DNA of 64,000 bases from JAFTYO01 sp045613125 (GTDB lineage Bacteria; Pseudomonadota; Alphaproteobacteria; RF32; CAG-239), in assembly GCA_045613125.1 (NCBI GenBank), contig JAZLAM010000006.1:38915-102914 (forward strand), in the 5' to 3' direction. Every line of letters starts with the position of its first letter. The first letter of the stretch is position 1. This document shows, piece after piece, positions 35,520 through 43,403 of the stretch. The notes beneath the pieces are model-generated. The model had not been told where the DNA came from. It saw only the letters and a list, made by a program, of their open reading frames with translations, and ran no database searches. Position numbers and translations under genes: made by a program.

Positions 35520-36423
35520 ATTCCGTCTCCAATTCTGCGCTATCCAGATAATTCATATGATAATATGTTAAAGTATAATCCAATAATCCGGCATAGTTGC
35601 TTAAATTATTATCTAAAACAAAGGACCAGTCTATTCTCCTGCCATATATTGTATCGCCAGACAATTCTTGTAATTCTCGAGCATTTTTACGTGCATTCCA
35701 AAAAGCAGCATAATTTACACTGATATTTACCTTTAATATATAATCTCTAATACTATCTTCTAAAGAATCGTATATTTTGTATCTATAATCTTTATCATCA
35801 CTTTCCGGTTCTAAACCTTCTTCAGAATACCAGTTTCGCGCTTTATATAAATTATTTGCCCTAACTGCAATACGTGAAGTTCCCCAATCTGTATAAATAG
35901 CTGCAGCGGCTACTAAAATTGATGGAGGCACAGTTCCAACTCTCAAGCGCAACTCCTCAAGCAAGTTTATATACTTTCTTGTGTCTTTATAAGGATTGGC
36001 TACTTCATATTTTTCTGCCAACTTATCTATGTAATAACAATCCAACTCATGAAAATCTTTTTCTTCTTGAAAGCCATACCAAATAGCTTCCAAATTTGCT
36101 CTTTCTTCTTCATATTCTTGATTAACCTTCAGTACTAACGGCATTAACATTTTAATAAAAAGCTCATTTCTTAGCGTTTTGTTTTCCATTTTTGCGTAAT
36201 CATGAGGAATATTTTTAACAAAAACTCGGGGATAAATATTATCGTTAGGTTTTAAATAATTAGGAAACTCTAAATCAGCATAAAAATTTTGCAGATCTCG
36301 AATATTAATATCTTTTATATAAGCTCCACTATTTGTAATGGATATTTTTTCGGCATCATAAGAAAAAACCTTTGTAGCAAAACTTATACCAATAACCAAA
36401 ACAATAAATATTTTTTTTATCAT
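35503..36423 (-). CDS. Bax-like glucosaminidase-fold protein lacking the catalytic glutamate
   Basis: 306 aa with a signal peptide (cleavage near VFS). It resembles E. coli Bax: PRVFVKNIPHDYAKMENKTL and FIKMLMPLVLKVNQEYEEER in the N-terminal half, then VPPSILVAAAAIYTDWGTSR and NNLYKARNWYSEEGLEP. In the active family the motif reads roughly A-L-E-S-x-W-G-T-S-R, with Glu as the general acid. Here the aligned residue is Tyr177 (IYTDWGTSR). It may therefore be a peptidoglycan-binding or regulatory protein rather than a hydrolase. It directly follows nfu with its ATG one base before that gene's stop region. Confidence 0.72.
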   Translation of the reverse strand: MIKKIFIVLVIGISFATKVFSYDAEKISITNSGAYIKDINIRDLQNFYADLEFPNYLKPNDNIYPRVFVKNIPHDYAKMENKTLRNELFIKMLMPLVLKVNQEYEEERANLEAIWYGFQEEKDFHELDCYYIDKLAEKYEVANPYKDTRKYINLLEELRLRVGTVPPSILVAAAAIYTDWGTSRIAVRANNLYKARNWYSEEGLEPESDDKDYRYKIYDSLEDSIRDYILKVNISVNYAAFWNARKNARELQELSGDTIYGRRIDWSFVLDNNLSNYAGLLDYTLTYYHMNYLDSAELETEYDLGD

Positions 36424-36969
36424 TTAATATCCTTTTTCAAAAGGTTTTACCTCTTTTATTTGTGAAATATTTTTTTTAAGTATTTTTTCTACACCATCTT
36501 TTAATGTTCTCATCGCATAAGGACAACCGGAACATTTTCCCATAAGTTCAACCCAAAGTATATTATCTTCAAATTTTATTATTTTAATATCTCCACCATC
36601 TTTTTTTAAGGCAGGACGTATTCTGGCATCAACTAAACACCATATTTTTTTTAGAAGTTCTTCTGTGGTTTCCGTTTCATTTGATGTAGATACAATAGGT
36701 GCACCCATCGCTAAAAAATCTAAAATTTCAGCCATAATCTGCGGGCTTAAATCTTCCCAAGATGAAGATATATTTTTTTTAACAGACACCATATCTGAAG
36801 TTATTAAAACGCTTTCAACACCACCTATATCAAAAATAGCTTCTGCTAATGGAGATTTTCTTAAAGATTTTATTTCAGAAAATTCTATCGAATCGACAAG
36901 CAAACTTGTATCTTTTGGATAAAAGTTTCGCACATTTTTATTTGGCGTATCTTCAAACTCTATTATCAT
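36424..36969 (-). CDS. Nfu-type iron-sulfur cluster carrier
   Basis: 181 aa. The N-terminal half is an Nfu_N domain (EFEDTPNKNVRNFYP, DIGGVESVLITSDMVSVKK), usual in alphaproteobacterial and mitochondrial Nfu. The C-terminal half is the NifU-like scaffold with DARIRPALKKDGGDI and the cluster-binding CSGCPYAM (CxxC). It delivers 4Fe-4S clusters to target enzymes in the cytoplasm. Its ATG overlaps the stop of the DUF2333 gene (ATGA). Confidence 0.93.
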   Translation of the reverse strand: MIIEFEDTPNKNVRNFYPKDTSLLVDSIEFSEIKSLRKSPLAEAIFDIGGVESVLITSDMVSVKKNISSSWEDLSPQIMAEILDFLAMGAPIVSTSNETETTEELLKKIWCLVDARIRPALKKDGGDIKIIKFEDNILWVELMGKCSGCPYAMRTLKDGVEKILKKNISQIKEVKPFEKGY

Positions 36970-37997
36970 TGTACATCTCTTATAATATTCTCTTTGATTT
37001 GGCTAAGAATATAATTTGCTTTAATTACATAATAGTTTAAGATTATAAGATGGTTTGGTGCCATAACACTTTCAACTCTACCATTACGTACAATAAGAGG
37101 ATCAACAGCTACAGCATCTTCCAAGGTCTTAAATAAAGATGTAAGTTTTTCATACTGTTTAGTTTCAACTATCAAATATTTAAAATCTCTTGTCAAAGCT
37201 TTAAGTAAAACATCGTATCCGTATATTTTTCCTTGACTTAAATAAAACATTTCATCAGCCTTAAAATCAACATAATCCGAACTATATTCTCTTACCTGAT
37301 TTTCCAAATTAGCTGATATTTTATTTAGATCTTTTTCCATATTTGTTAAAAAACTTATCACAATTTTTTTACCATCTGATGCTACAAAATCAGTATTTTT
37401 ATTAAAGCTTAACATATTTTTTCTTGCTTTACGATATTGTGCCCCGGAAGATGGCGCTAAGGCTAAATTTTCACCTTTAGAAAGTATCCAAACATTAGGT
37501 GGATATTTAAGAAGTTTCATTGCTTGCTGAATATCATCTGTTGCATACACAGATAATAATGATTTAACAGAAGTTTTAACAGCATGCAGAATCCCCGTTT
37601 GAAAAGAAGGCATATTATCAAGAACATAACCTGGAAATATAAATGGCAAATTTGGTGTCCACATATTGTCATCTACTTCACGTTTAATTAAAAATGCCCC
37701 TGCATCAACAAAATTTAATCCACTTGAAGTACTTTTAATTTCAAAAGAAGTATCTTTATTTATCGTATTTGTAACATATCCGCCTAAAGTATAATACAAG
37801 ACTAAAAACAAAGGGACAACAACAGCAAGAGATCTCCACGAACGACGCATATAAGCTGATATAGATTTAAATATGTGTTTAATAAATGCAAAAAAAGTTT
37901 CTATTCTTGTTTTAGTCAACGGATTTTTTTCATATAAAAAATTTAAAACATCCTGAAGTTTATTTTTTACCGTTATCCATAATTGTTTGTTTTGCAT
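36966..37997 (-). CDS. DUF2333 family inner-membrane protein
   Basis: 343 aa from the ATG at 37997, which has GAGGGA upstream; the frame extends further into murJ. A single TM helix (about residues 58-75 of this start) is followed by an extracytoplasmic domain with the DUF2333 signature: NFVDAGAFLIKREVDDNMWTP, FPGYVLDNMPSFQTGILHA, a YPPNVWIL block and SSGAQYRKARKNML. The family is conserved in Proteobacteria but its function is unknown. It overlaps murJ by 38 bp and nfu by 4 bp, so the run is translationally coupled and an envelope role is likely. Confidence 0.82.
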   Translation of the reverse strand: MQNKQLWITVKNKLQDVLNFLYEKNPLTKTRIETFFAFIKHIFKSISAYMRRSWRSLAVVVPLFLVLYYTLGGYVTNTINKDTSFEIKSTSSGLNFVDAGAFLIKREVDDNMWTPNLPFIFPGYVLDNMPSFQTGILHAVKTSVKSLLSVYATDDIQQAMKLLKYPPNVWILSKGENLALAPSSGAQYRKARKNMLSFNKNTDFVASDGKKIVISFLTNMEKDLNKISANLENQVREYSSDYVDFKADEMFYLSQGKIYGYDVLLKALTRDFKYLIVETKQYEKLTSLFKTLEDAVAVDPLIVRNGRVESVMAPNHLIILNYYVIKANYILSQIKENIIRDVQ

Positions 37998-39573
37998 TAT
38001 TCCCTCTTTTCTTTTTAAGAAGTTGTAAAATTTGTGAAACATCAAATACTTTCATTATTGTAACTAAAAACAAAAAAGTTGCAAGCCCGAAAACGCCTGT
38101 TGCACCTAATATGAACAACTTTATTATTACATTAAAATTTAACCAATCGATAAAATACGTATTTAATACACAATGAATTATAAAGATTACTGCACCCATT
38201 AATATTGATGCTAACAAGATTTTCCCGATTTTCATTATTAAAAGTTTTGAAAAACTCCAAAATTGACGCTTTTTTAACCCATAAACATATTGCGCGAAAG
38301 AAACAAAAGCTGAAATTGTAGTAGCAATTGCAATTCCAACATGTCCAAACGGTCTCATTAATATTAAAGAAAAAATCAGATGAGTTATAAAAACAACTGC
38401 ACTAAATTTTACCGGAGTGATAGTATCACCTCTGGCAAAAAAGTTTGGCATAAGAGCCTTTACCAAAACATAACAAGGAAGACCTACAGAATATGCCATC
38501 AAAGCAAAAGAAGTCATCAATGTATCTTTACTACTAAATTGTCCGTGCTCAAATAAGATATTTATTACCGGTTTTGCTAAAACGATCATTAACACGGCTG
38601 CCGGAAATGATAACAATGCGGCATATTCGACAGCTTTATCTTGTGATAACTTACTTTGAATTTCATCGCCTGATTTTAACTGTTTGGATAAAATAGGTAA
38701 CAACGCCACACTTATAGCAGCCCCAACAACTCCTAAAGGCAACTGTTGTAATCTGTTTGCATAATATAGCCAAGATATTGCGCCCGTACCTACCAATGAT
38801 ACCAAAATTGTATCAACAACCATATTTATTTGATAAATTCCGGAACCTACAACTCCAGGAGCAATACGCTTAAATAACAGTCTTATTTGACTATCTTTCA
38901 AAATTTTAAATATCTTAAAACATGGCCTTAATTTTGCATTTTGTTTTACCAAAAAAAATTGCAACCATAAAATTTCCAAAAAACCGGCCACGGTTATACC
39001 TATTGCGAATCCGTGCGCAGGTGTTTTTGTAAATGGTACAAAAACAAAAGCCGATGCTATCATAACTAAATTCAGGATAATAGGAGCACTCGCCGGAGCC
39101 GCAAACTTTTCAAACGAATTTAAAATTCCGGCTTGAAATGATACTACAGAAACCAAAAGCAAAAAAGGAAACGTTATTCGGCACAATGATGTGGCAAGAT
39201 CAATTTTTCCGGCATCTGCAACAAAACCGGGAGCCAACACATTAACCACATAGGGCATAAATAGCTCAAATAACAAAATAAATATAAGCAAGAAAAATAC
39301 TAAAACAGAGATTGCTTTCGAAGCAAAAAAAAGTGATTTCTTTTTACCTTCGCTAACCAATTTTTGTGAAAAAATCGGAACAAAAGCACTGGTAAAAGCA
39401 CCTTCGGCAAACAAACTTCTAAACAAATTAGGCAACTTAAACGATACAAAAAAAGCATCAGAGAGTGTCCCCGCCCCCAATAAATTTGCAAGCACCATAT
39501 CTCTTACAAAGCCTGTTATCCTACTGACAAAAGTAAAACCACCAAATGTTGCTATCGACTTAAATAGTGACAT
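37960..39573 (-). CDS. murJ: Lipid II flippase MurJ (MviN)
   Basis: 537 aa with about 14 TM helices. The N-terminal ATFGGFTFVSRITGFVRDMVL and SDAFFVSFKLPNLFRSLFAEG with GAFTSAFVP are the MurJ signature, including the essential arginines. It moves lipid II across the inner membrane for peptidoglycan synthesis. It is the first gene of a six-gene minus-strand run: murJ, DUF2333, Nfu, Bax-like, gloB, kinase. Confidence 0.95.
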   Translation of the reverse strand: MSLFKSIATFGGFTFVSRITGFVRDMVLANLLGAGTLSDAFFVSFKLPNLFRSLFAEGAFTSAFVPIFSQKLVSEGKKKSLFFASKAISVLVFFLLIFILLFELFMPYVVNVLAPGFVADAGKIDLATSLCRITFPFLLLVSVVSFQAGILNSFEKFAAPASAPIILNLVMIASAFVFVPFTKTPAHGFAIGITVAGFLEILWLQFFLVKQNAKLRPCFKIFKILKDSQIRLLFKRIAPGVVGSGIYQINMVVDTILVSLVGTGAISWLYYANRLQQLPLGVVGAAISVALLPILSKQLKSGDEIQSKLSQDKAVEYAALLSFPAAVLMIVLAKPVINILFEHGQFSSKDTLMTSFALMAYSVGLPCYVLVKALMPNFFARGDTITPVKFSAVVFITHLIFSLILMRPFGHVGIAIATTISAFVSFAQYVYGLKKRQFWSFSKLLIMKIGKILLASILMGAVIFIIHCVLNTYFIDWLNFNVIIKLFILGATGVFGLATFLFLVTIMKVFDVSQILQLLKKKRGNNAKQTIMDNGKK

Positions 39574-39675
39574 ATCAAACTTTCCACAAAATATTGTTTA
39601 TTTTTCTTTTTTACCATAAAAATATTATATTTGCGTTAATATTAAAGAAAGTTTTTAAAAATTGAAAAAAACATC

Positions 39676-39705
39676 TTGACAAAACTTAAAATATATGTAT
39701 ATGAT
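39676..39705 (+). promoter_or_regulatory. Strong sigma-70-type promoter for the 78-aa gene
   Basis: A perfect TTGACA, an 18-bp spacer and TATGAT (five of six) lie 33 bp upstream of the ATG at 39738. This is the best-matching promoter in the window. Confidence 0.7.
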
Positions 39706-39737
39706 AGACAAAAGATTTCCGAATGAAGGATTATAAA

Positions 39738-39974
39738 ATGGGAAAATATACAGATAAATTAGATAAAATAACACAAAACCATTATAAAGGTTCTGCTGAA
39801 AGCAGAAAGCCTTCCGATTTACTTGTTGCAACTGCTGAAATGGCTCATGCTAAACATCTTGCCAATGGTAACAGTGAAACACGTTTACCATCAGCCGAAT
39901 TAAACAGACTGGTAAGCAATAATAATAAACCTATTAAGTTAGATTTATTGCGTGATAAAAGTAATTCGTTGTAA
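39738..39974 (+). CDS. Small hypothetical protein (78 aa) with a strong promoter
   Basis: The ATG at 39738 has GAAGGA seven bases upstream; an in-frame ATG at 39723 would overlap that site. The product is hydrophilic with no signal or TM segment (MGKYTDKLDKITQNHYKG; PSDLLVATAEMAHAKHLANG; VSNNNKPIKLDLLRDKSNSL). No family recognised. Near-consensus promoter, good ribosome site and its own terminator suggest a well-expressed small protein. It is divergent from murJ. Confidence 0.7.
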   Translation: MGKYTDKLDKITQNHYKGSAESRKPSDLLVATAEMAHAKHLANGNSETRLPSAELNRLVSNNNKPIKLDLLRDKSNSL

Positions 39975-40000
39975 TAAACATATTTCATAATAACTCCTTG

Positions 40001-40028
40001 ACCGTCTTATACTTAAGACGGTTTTTTT
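40001..40028 (+). terminator. Intrinsic terminator after the 78-aa gene
   Basis: ACCGTCTTA / TAAGACGGT with a 4-nt loop is followed by a seven-T run. Confidence 0.88.
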
Positions 40029-40036
40029 AATATATT

Positions 40037-40075
40037 GAATAAAAAACCTCGCGTGAAACGCGAGGCTTTTTATTC
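40037..40075. terminator. Long bidirectional terminator
   Basis: A near-perfect 18-bp stem with CCTCGCGT-GAA-ACGCGAGG at its core and AT-rich flanks (GAATAAAAA / TTTTTATTC). On the minus strand it ends transcripts of the large hypothetical gene; on the plus strand it backs up the terminator nine bases upstream. Confidence 0.82.
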
Positions 40076-40110
40076 AAAAGCAAAAAGTAAAACTTTTGAG
40101 TTTTTTCTTC

Positions 40111-41664
40111 TTACTTCATTCCTACTTTACCCTTGTATTTAGGAGCTAAATAACTATATGAGCTACTCATAAGCAAACGACAAACTCTTTCAGTTATGTT
40201 TGTCTTGGAAAGATATAGCTCAAGTAACGCTTCTACATCATTTTTCGGCACTGCTTCACTGCCAATTTTCAAAAGGCTGATTAACCCCTCAATAGACAAC
40301 TCCTGTTTTGTGATGTAAGGTCGCCAATAATCCATATATTTCGGCCAAGAGAACAATAAAGCTTCAACTTCAGGAAACAGTTTAATATCCCCGTTGTTCA
40401 ATAATGAATTTCCGGCTTGTATCATATCAACTTGTGACCACATTTCCATGTCATATTGCGCAATTTGTTGCAACTCTTCCGATAATCTCTTAAACAAGTT
40501 TTCGCTAAGGTTTTTACCGGCGGTAAGAGCCAGAACAATTTCCTTTTTAAGGTCATTAGGACAATCCTTATCGCTAAGTAAAACAACTACCAAATCTCTC
40601 TCTGCAATACTATACACGTATTTACGGTTACAACGCACAGACAGAAAAGCCAAACTTCTTTCTGTAAGAAGCTTAACTGCTTGAGCTCGTGAAAATGCAT
40701 TACAAGGAAGCTCTTCATACACTTTTGCCAATTGTTCAACTAAATTGCAACTGCGTATGAGACTGAAAAGAATTTTACCTTTCGTCGCATCATCATACGG
40801 ATAGTTTTGATATACCATCATAAACATTTCATTGTCGCAATAACTACATTTGGCAACTGCATCGAGGAAGTTACTTGTCCAACGTTTGGAATTTTTTAAA
40901 TATTCCAAAATGTTAGACATATGCAACTTAAGCACATCGTAAACCTTTTTACTATCTCTGCAATCTCTTACCTCTTGACTGATATTCACATACTTCATAG
41001 CTAAAGAAAGCCATATTGCTTGATCATGAATCGCCAAACGAGAATTGTAGTAATCATATAAAGGTCCACAGTTGTAATCATTGGCAAAAGCAGTAGGTTG
41101 TTTCTTAAACAGATGAGTAATCATCTCATTGATAGCCTGCGACGGATTACCGATTCCTTTACCGACACGATCAATAGCCAGTTTAAACAATTCATTCAAT
41201 TCCGGTATGTTATATAAATCAAGTATATAACGATAATCTCCGGTTTCAATTTTTTGTTCTAAGAACTTAACCAGCTCTACCTTGCCGAAAGTCAATATTT
41301 GCGGTATACCATAATTCTTCACAATATCTTCTATCTGCTTATTGGTAAATTCGACATTACTGTCAAGAAGTGCCATTCGCACATGTTTCAGATTCAAAGA
41401 CAATATGTGAAACTCCGTAGAATCAAGTTGCGCAGGAAATATGTTCTTGTCAAAAATTTCCCCAAGGATTTCCCACGACCAATAACGTTCACTGATTTCC
41501 GCATTACTGAGCTCTTTGATCATTTTGCGTTGCTCACTCAATGATGGAAGATACTGTCTACCACAAGGATTACTCTTAAGAGTTTTGTGCTTGATACAAT
41601 ACTTCGGCGCAAAAAACGCCATAACCTTTGCTAAAAACAGGTTACATTTTTCATTTTTTTTCAT
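40111..41664 (-). CDS. Large helical hypothetical protein
   Basis: About 517 aa from the ATG at 41664; an ATG at 41727 is in frame and possible, and neither has a strong ribosome site. No family recognised. There is no signal peptide, and apart from a short hydrophobic patch near the N-terminus (LAKVMAFFAPKYC) no TM segment. The sequence looks all-alpha with repeated Leu-rich helices, as in HEAT-like or TPR-like solenoids, but I cannot define a repeat unit. It stands alone with its own terminator. Cytoplasmic location is likely; a secreted effector of the nearby VirB/D4 system is possible but unsupported. Confidence 0.75.
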   Translation of the reverse strand: MKKNEKCNLFLAKVMAFFAPKYCIKHKTLKSNPCGRQYLPSLSEQRKMIKELSNAEISERYWSWEILGEIFDKNIFPAQLDSTEFHILSLNLKHVRMALLDSNVEFTNKQIEDIVKNYGIPQILTFGKVELVKFLEQKIETGDYRYILDLYNIPELNELFKLAIDRVGKGIGNPSQAINEMITHLFKKQPTAFANDYNCGPLYDYYNSRLAIHDQAIWLSLAMKYVNISQEVRDCRDSKKVYDVLKLHMSNILEYLKNSKRWTSNFLDAVAKCSYCDNEMFMMVYQNYPYDDATKGKILFSLIRSCNLVEQLAKVYEELPCNAFSRAQAVKLLTERSLAFLSVRCNRKYVYSIAERDLVVVLLSDKDCPNDLKKEIVLALTAGKNLSENLFKRLSEELQQIAQYDMEMWSQVDMIQAGNSLLNNGDIKLFPEVEALLFSWPKYMDYWRPYITKQELSIEGLISLLKIGSEAVPKNDVEALLELYLSKTNITERVCRLLMSSSYSYLAPKYKGKVGMK

Positions 41665-41883
41665 AATACTGTTAAAATTTAAATTGTTAATAAAACATGT
41701 CAAATTAATTTTATTTAAATTTTGCATCCATTTTAAAAAAAACGCTGACAAAGCAACAAGTTTTCAAAGTAAGAATATATACATATCTATGGACACAAAA
41801 ATTTTTTTACAGGTCATATTCTACTATAAAAAAAACAATTTGTCCACTGTTTAATGATTATTTTTATTCATCTACATAGTGAA

Positions 41884-42411
41884 TTATTGTTGGCTTTGAC
41901 GATATTTTTCCAGCTTTTTTAACAGCATATTTCTTTTTAACCGACTAATTCGGTCAATATATAAAATACCGTCTAAATGATCAATTTCATGTTGCAAGAC
42001 AACTGCAAGATAGTCTTCAGCCTCTATTTCTTGCTCTTTTCCGTCATAATCTATATATCTTACCTTTATCTTGTAATGGCGTTCAACATCTGCTCTTTGA
42101 TTCGGAACTGATAGGCATCCTTCACAAAAAAAGATGGTTTCTTCAGATTTATAAATTATCTCCGGATTAATCAAATACATAGGATTTCCGGCTTTCGGAT
42201 TTCCGTCTTCATCTTTTTGTTCCGCATCAATTACAATCATGCGCTTAGAAACACCGACCTGAGGAGCTGCTAAACCCACACCTTTATCTGCATACATTGT
42301 TTCAAGCATGTCTCTTAAAAATTTTCTTATATCATCATCAACTTTTAAGACTCTTTCGGCTTTTTTCTCTAAAATCGGATGAGGATATTCATATAATTCT
42401 AAAACACTCAT
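41884..42411 (-). CDS. def: Peptide deformylase
   Basis: 175 aa. The three deformylase motifs are intact: GVGLAAPQVG, EGCLSVPNQRA (metal Cys) and VLQHEIDHLDG (HExxH). It removes the N-formyl group from new proteins. In many bacteria def is paired with fmt; here no fmt follows and def is the last gene after murF-nrdR-nusB, 12 bp past nusB. Confidence 0.96.
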   Translation of the reverse strand: MSVLELYEYPHPILEKKAERVLKVDDDIRKFLRDMLETMYADKGVGLAAPQVGVSKRMIVIDAEQKDEDGNPKAGNPMYLINPEIIYKSEETIFFCEGCLSVPNQRADVERHYKIKVRYIDYDGKEQEIEAEDYLAVVLQHEIDHLDGILYIDRISRLKRNMLLKKLEKYRQSQQ

Positions 42412-42423
42412 TGATAACTCCGC

Positions 42424-42912
42424 CTAAATTCTAACACTATGAGCTATTTGGTCTAGCAAAGCATTTACCATCTTAGGTTCATTCTTATTAAAAAATGCAT
42501 ACGCTAAATCAACATATTCTTGTATCAAAACTTTAGTATCAACATCTGTTGTGTTGCTAAGTTCATAAACGGCACATAATAACAAAGCCTGTAAAGTTCC
42601 ATTCATTCTATCAAATGGCCATTTATCATTTAAGAATAAACTCAAAGACTTTTCTATATCTTGCTTTTTGGTATGAACACCTCTTACCACATCTTCAAAA
42701 TATTCTGTATCTATGGGTGAAACCTCAAGCATTTCTTCTGTTTCGGTATATGAATTTTCTTCAATTACATAACGACCTACTTTACCTTGAACAAAATCTT
42801 CAATTACGGCATCAACCGGAAGTTGACCATATGCGATCATATATGTTGCCTGAACCGCCGCCAAACGAGCTCCGGATTTTTTACGAATTTTTTTTGATAC
42901 AAACTTTGTCAT
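42424..42912 (-). CDS. nusB: Transcription antitermination factor NusB
   Basis: 162 aa, all-helical. RKKSGARLAAVQATYMIAYGQ is the N-terminal NusB helix, and the C-terminal VLIQEYVDLAYAFFNKNEPKMVNALLD is the conserved end. NusB with NusE binds boxA RNA in rRNA antitermination. It starts 3 bp after nrdR. In Alphaproteobacteria riboflavin genes often separate nrdR and nusB; here they are missing. Confidence 0.9.
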   Translation of the reverse strand: MTKFVSKKIRKKSGARLAAVQATYMIAYGQLPVDAVIEDFVQGKVGRYVIEENSYTETEEMLEVSPIDTEYFEDVVRGVHTKKQDIEKSLSLFLNDKWPFDRMNGTLQALLLCAVYELSNTTDVDTKVLIQEYVDLAYAFFNKNEPKMVNALLDQIAHSVRI

Positions 42913-42915
42913 TTT

Positions 42916-43401
42916 TTAATCTTCCTTATTGTTTTGTATAATAGGTTTTGCTAACTTATCTATCGTTTCAACAAAATCTTCAAAATCTTTTACCTCTTTA
43001 AAATCTTTATAAACTGAAGCAAATCTGATATAAGCTATATTATCAAGTCTTGAAAGAGAGTCCATAACTTTTTCACCGATAGCCTCAGTTGATATTTCGC
43101 TTTCACCTGAACTTTCAAAACTACGTTGAATATAATTGACCAATTTATCAACTCTTTCTGCAGATATAGGACGCTTACGTACAGCCAACTCAATAGAGCG
43201 ATATAGTTTATCTCTATCAAAAGTTGTACGTTCACCATTCTTTTTTACAACAACTAGTTCTCGTAACTGTACACGCTCAAAAGTTGTGAAACGAGACCCA
43301 CATTCAGGACACTCTCTTCTGCGTCTGATTGATGAGCTATCATCAGCAGTTCTCGAATCTTTAACTATAGTTCCCTCTCTACCGCAAAACGGACATTTCA
43401 T
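42916..43401 (-). CDS. nrdR: Transcriptional repressor NrdR
   Basis: 161 aa. The N-terminal zinc ribbon (MKCPFCGREGTIVKDSR with a second pair at CPECGSRF) is followed by an ATP-cone domain (LRELVVVKKNGERTTFDRDKL region and the SRLDNIAYIRFASVYKDF block). It represses ribonucleotide reductase genes according to ATP/dATP. It starts 2 bp after murF. Confidence 0.97.
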   Translation of the reverse strand: MKCPFCGREGTIVKDSRTADDSSSIRRRRECPECGSRFTTFERVQLRELVVVKKNGERTTFDRDKLYRSIELAVRKRPISAERVDKLVNYIQRSFESSGESEISTEAIGEKVMDSLSRLDNIAYIRFASVYKDFKEVKDFEDFVETIDKLAKPIIQNNKED

Positions 43402-43403
43402 TT

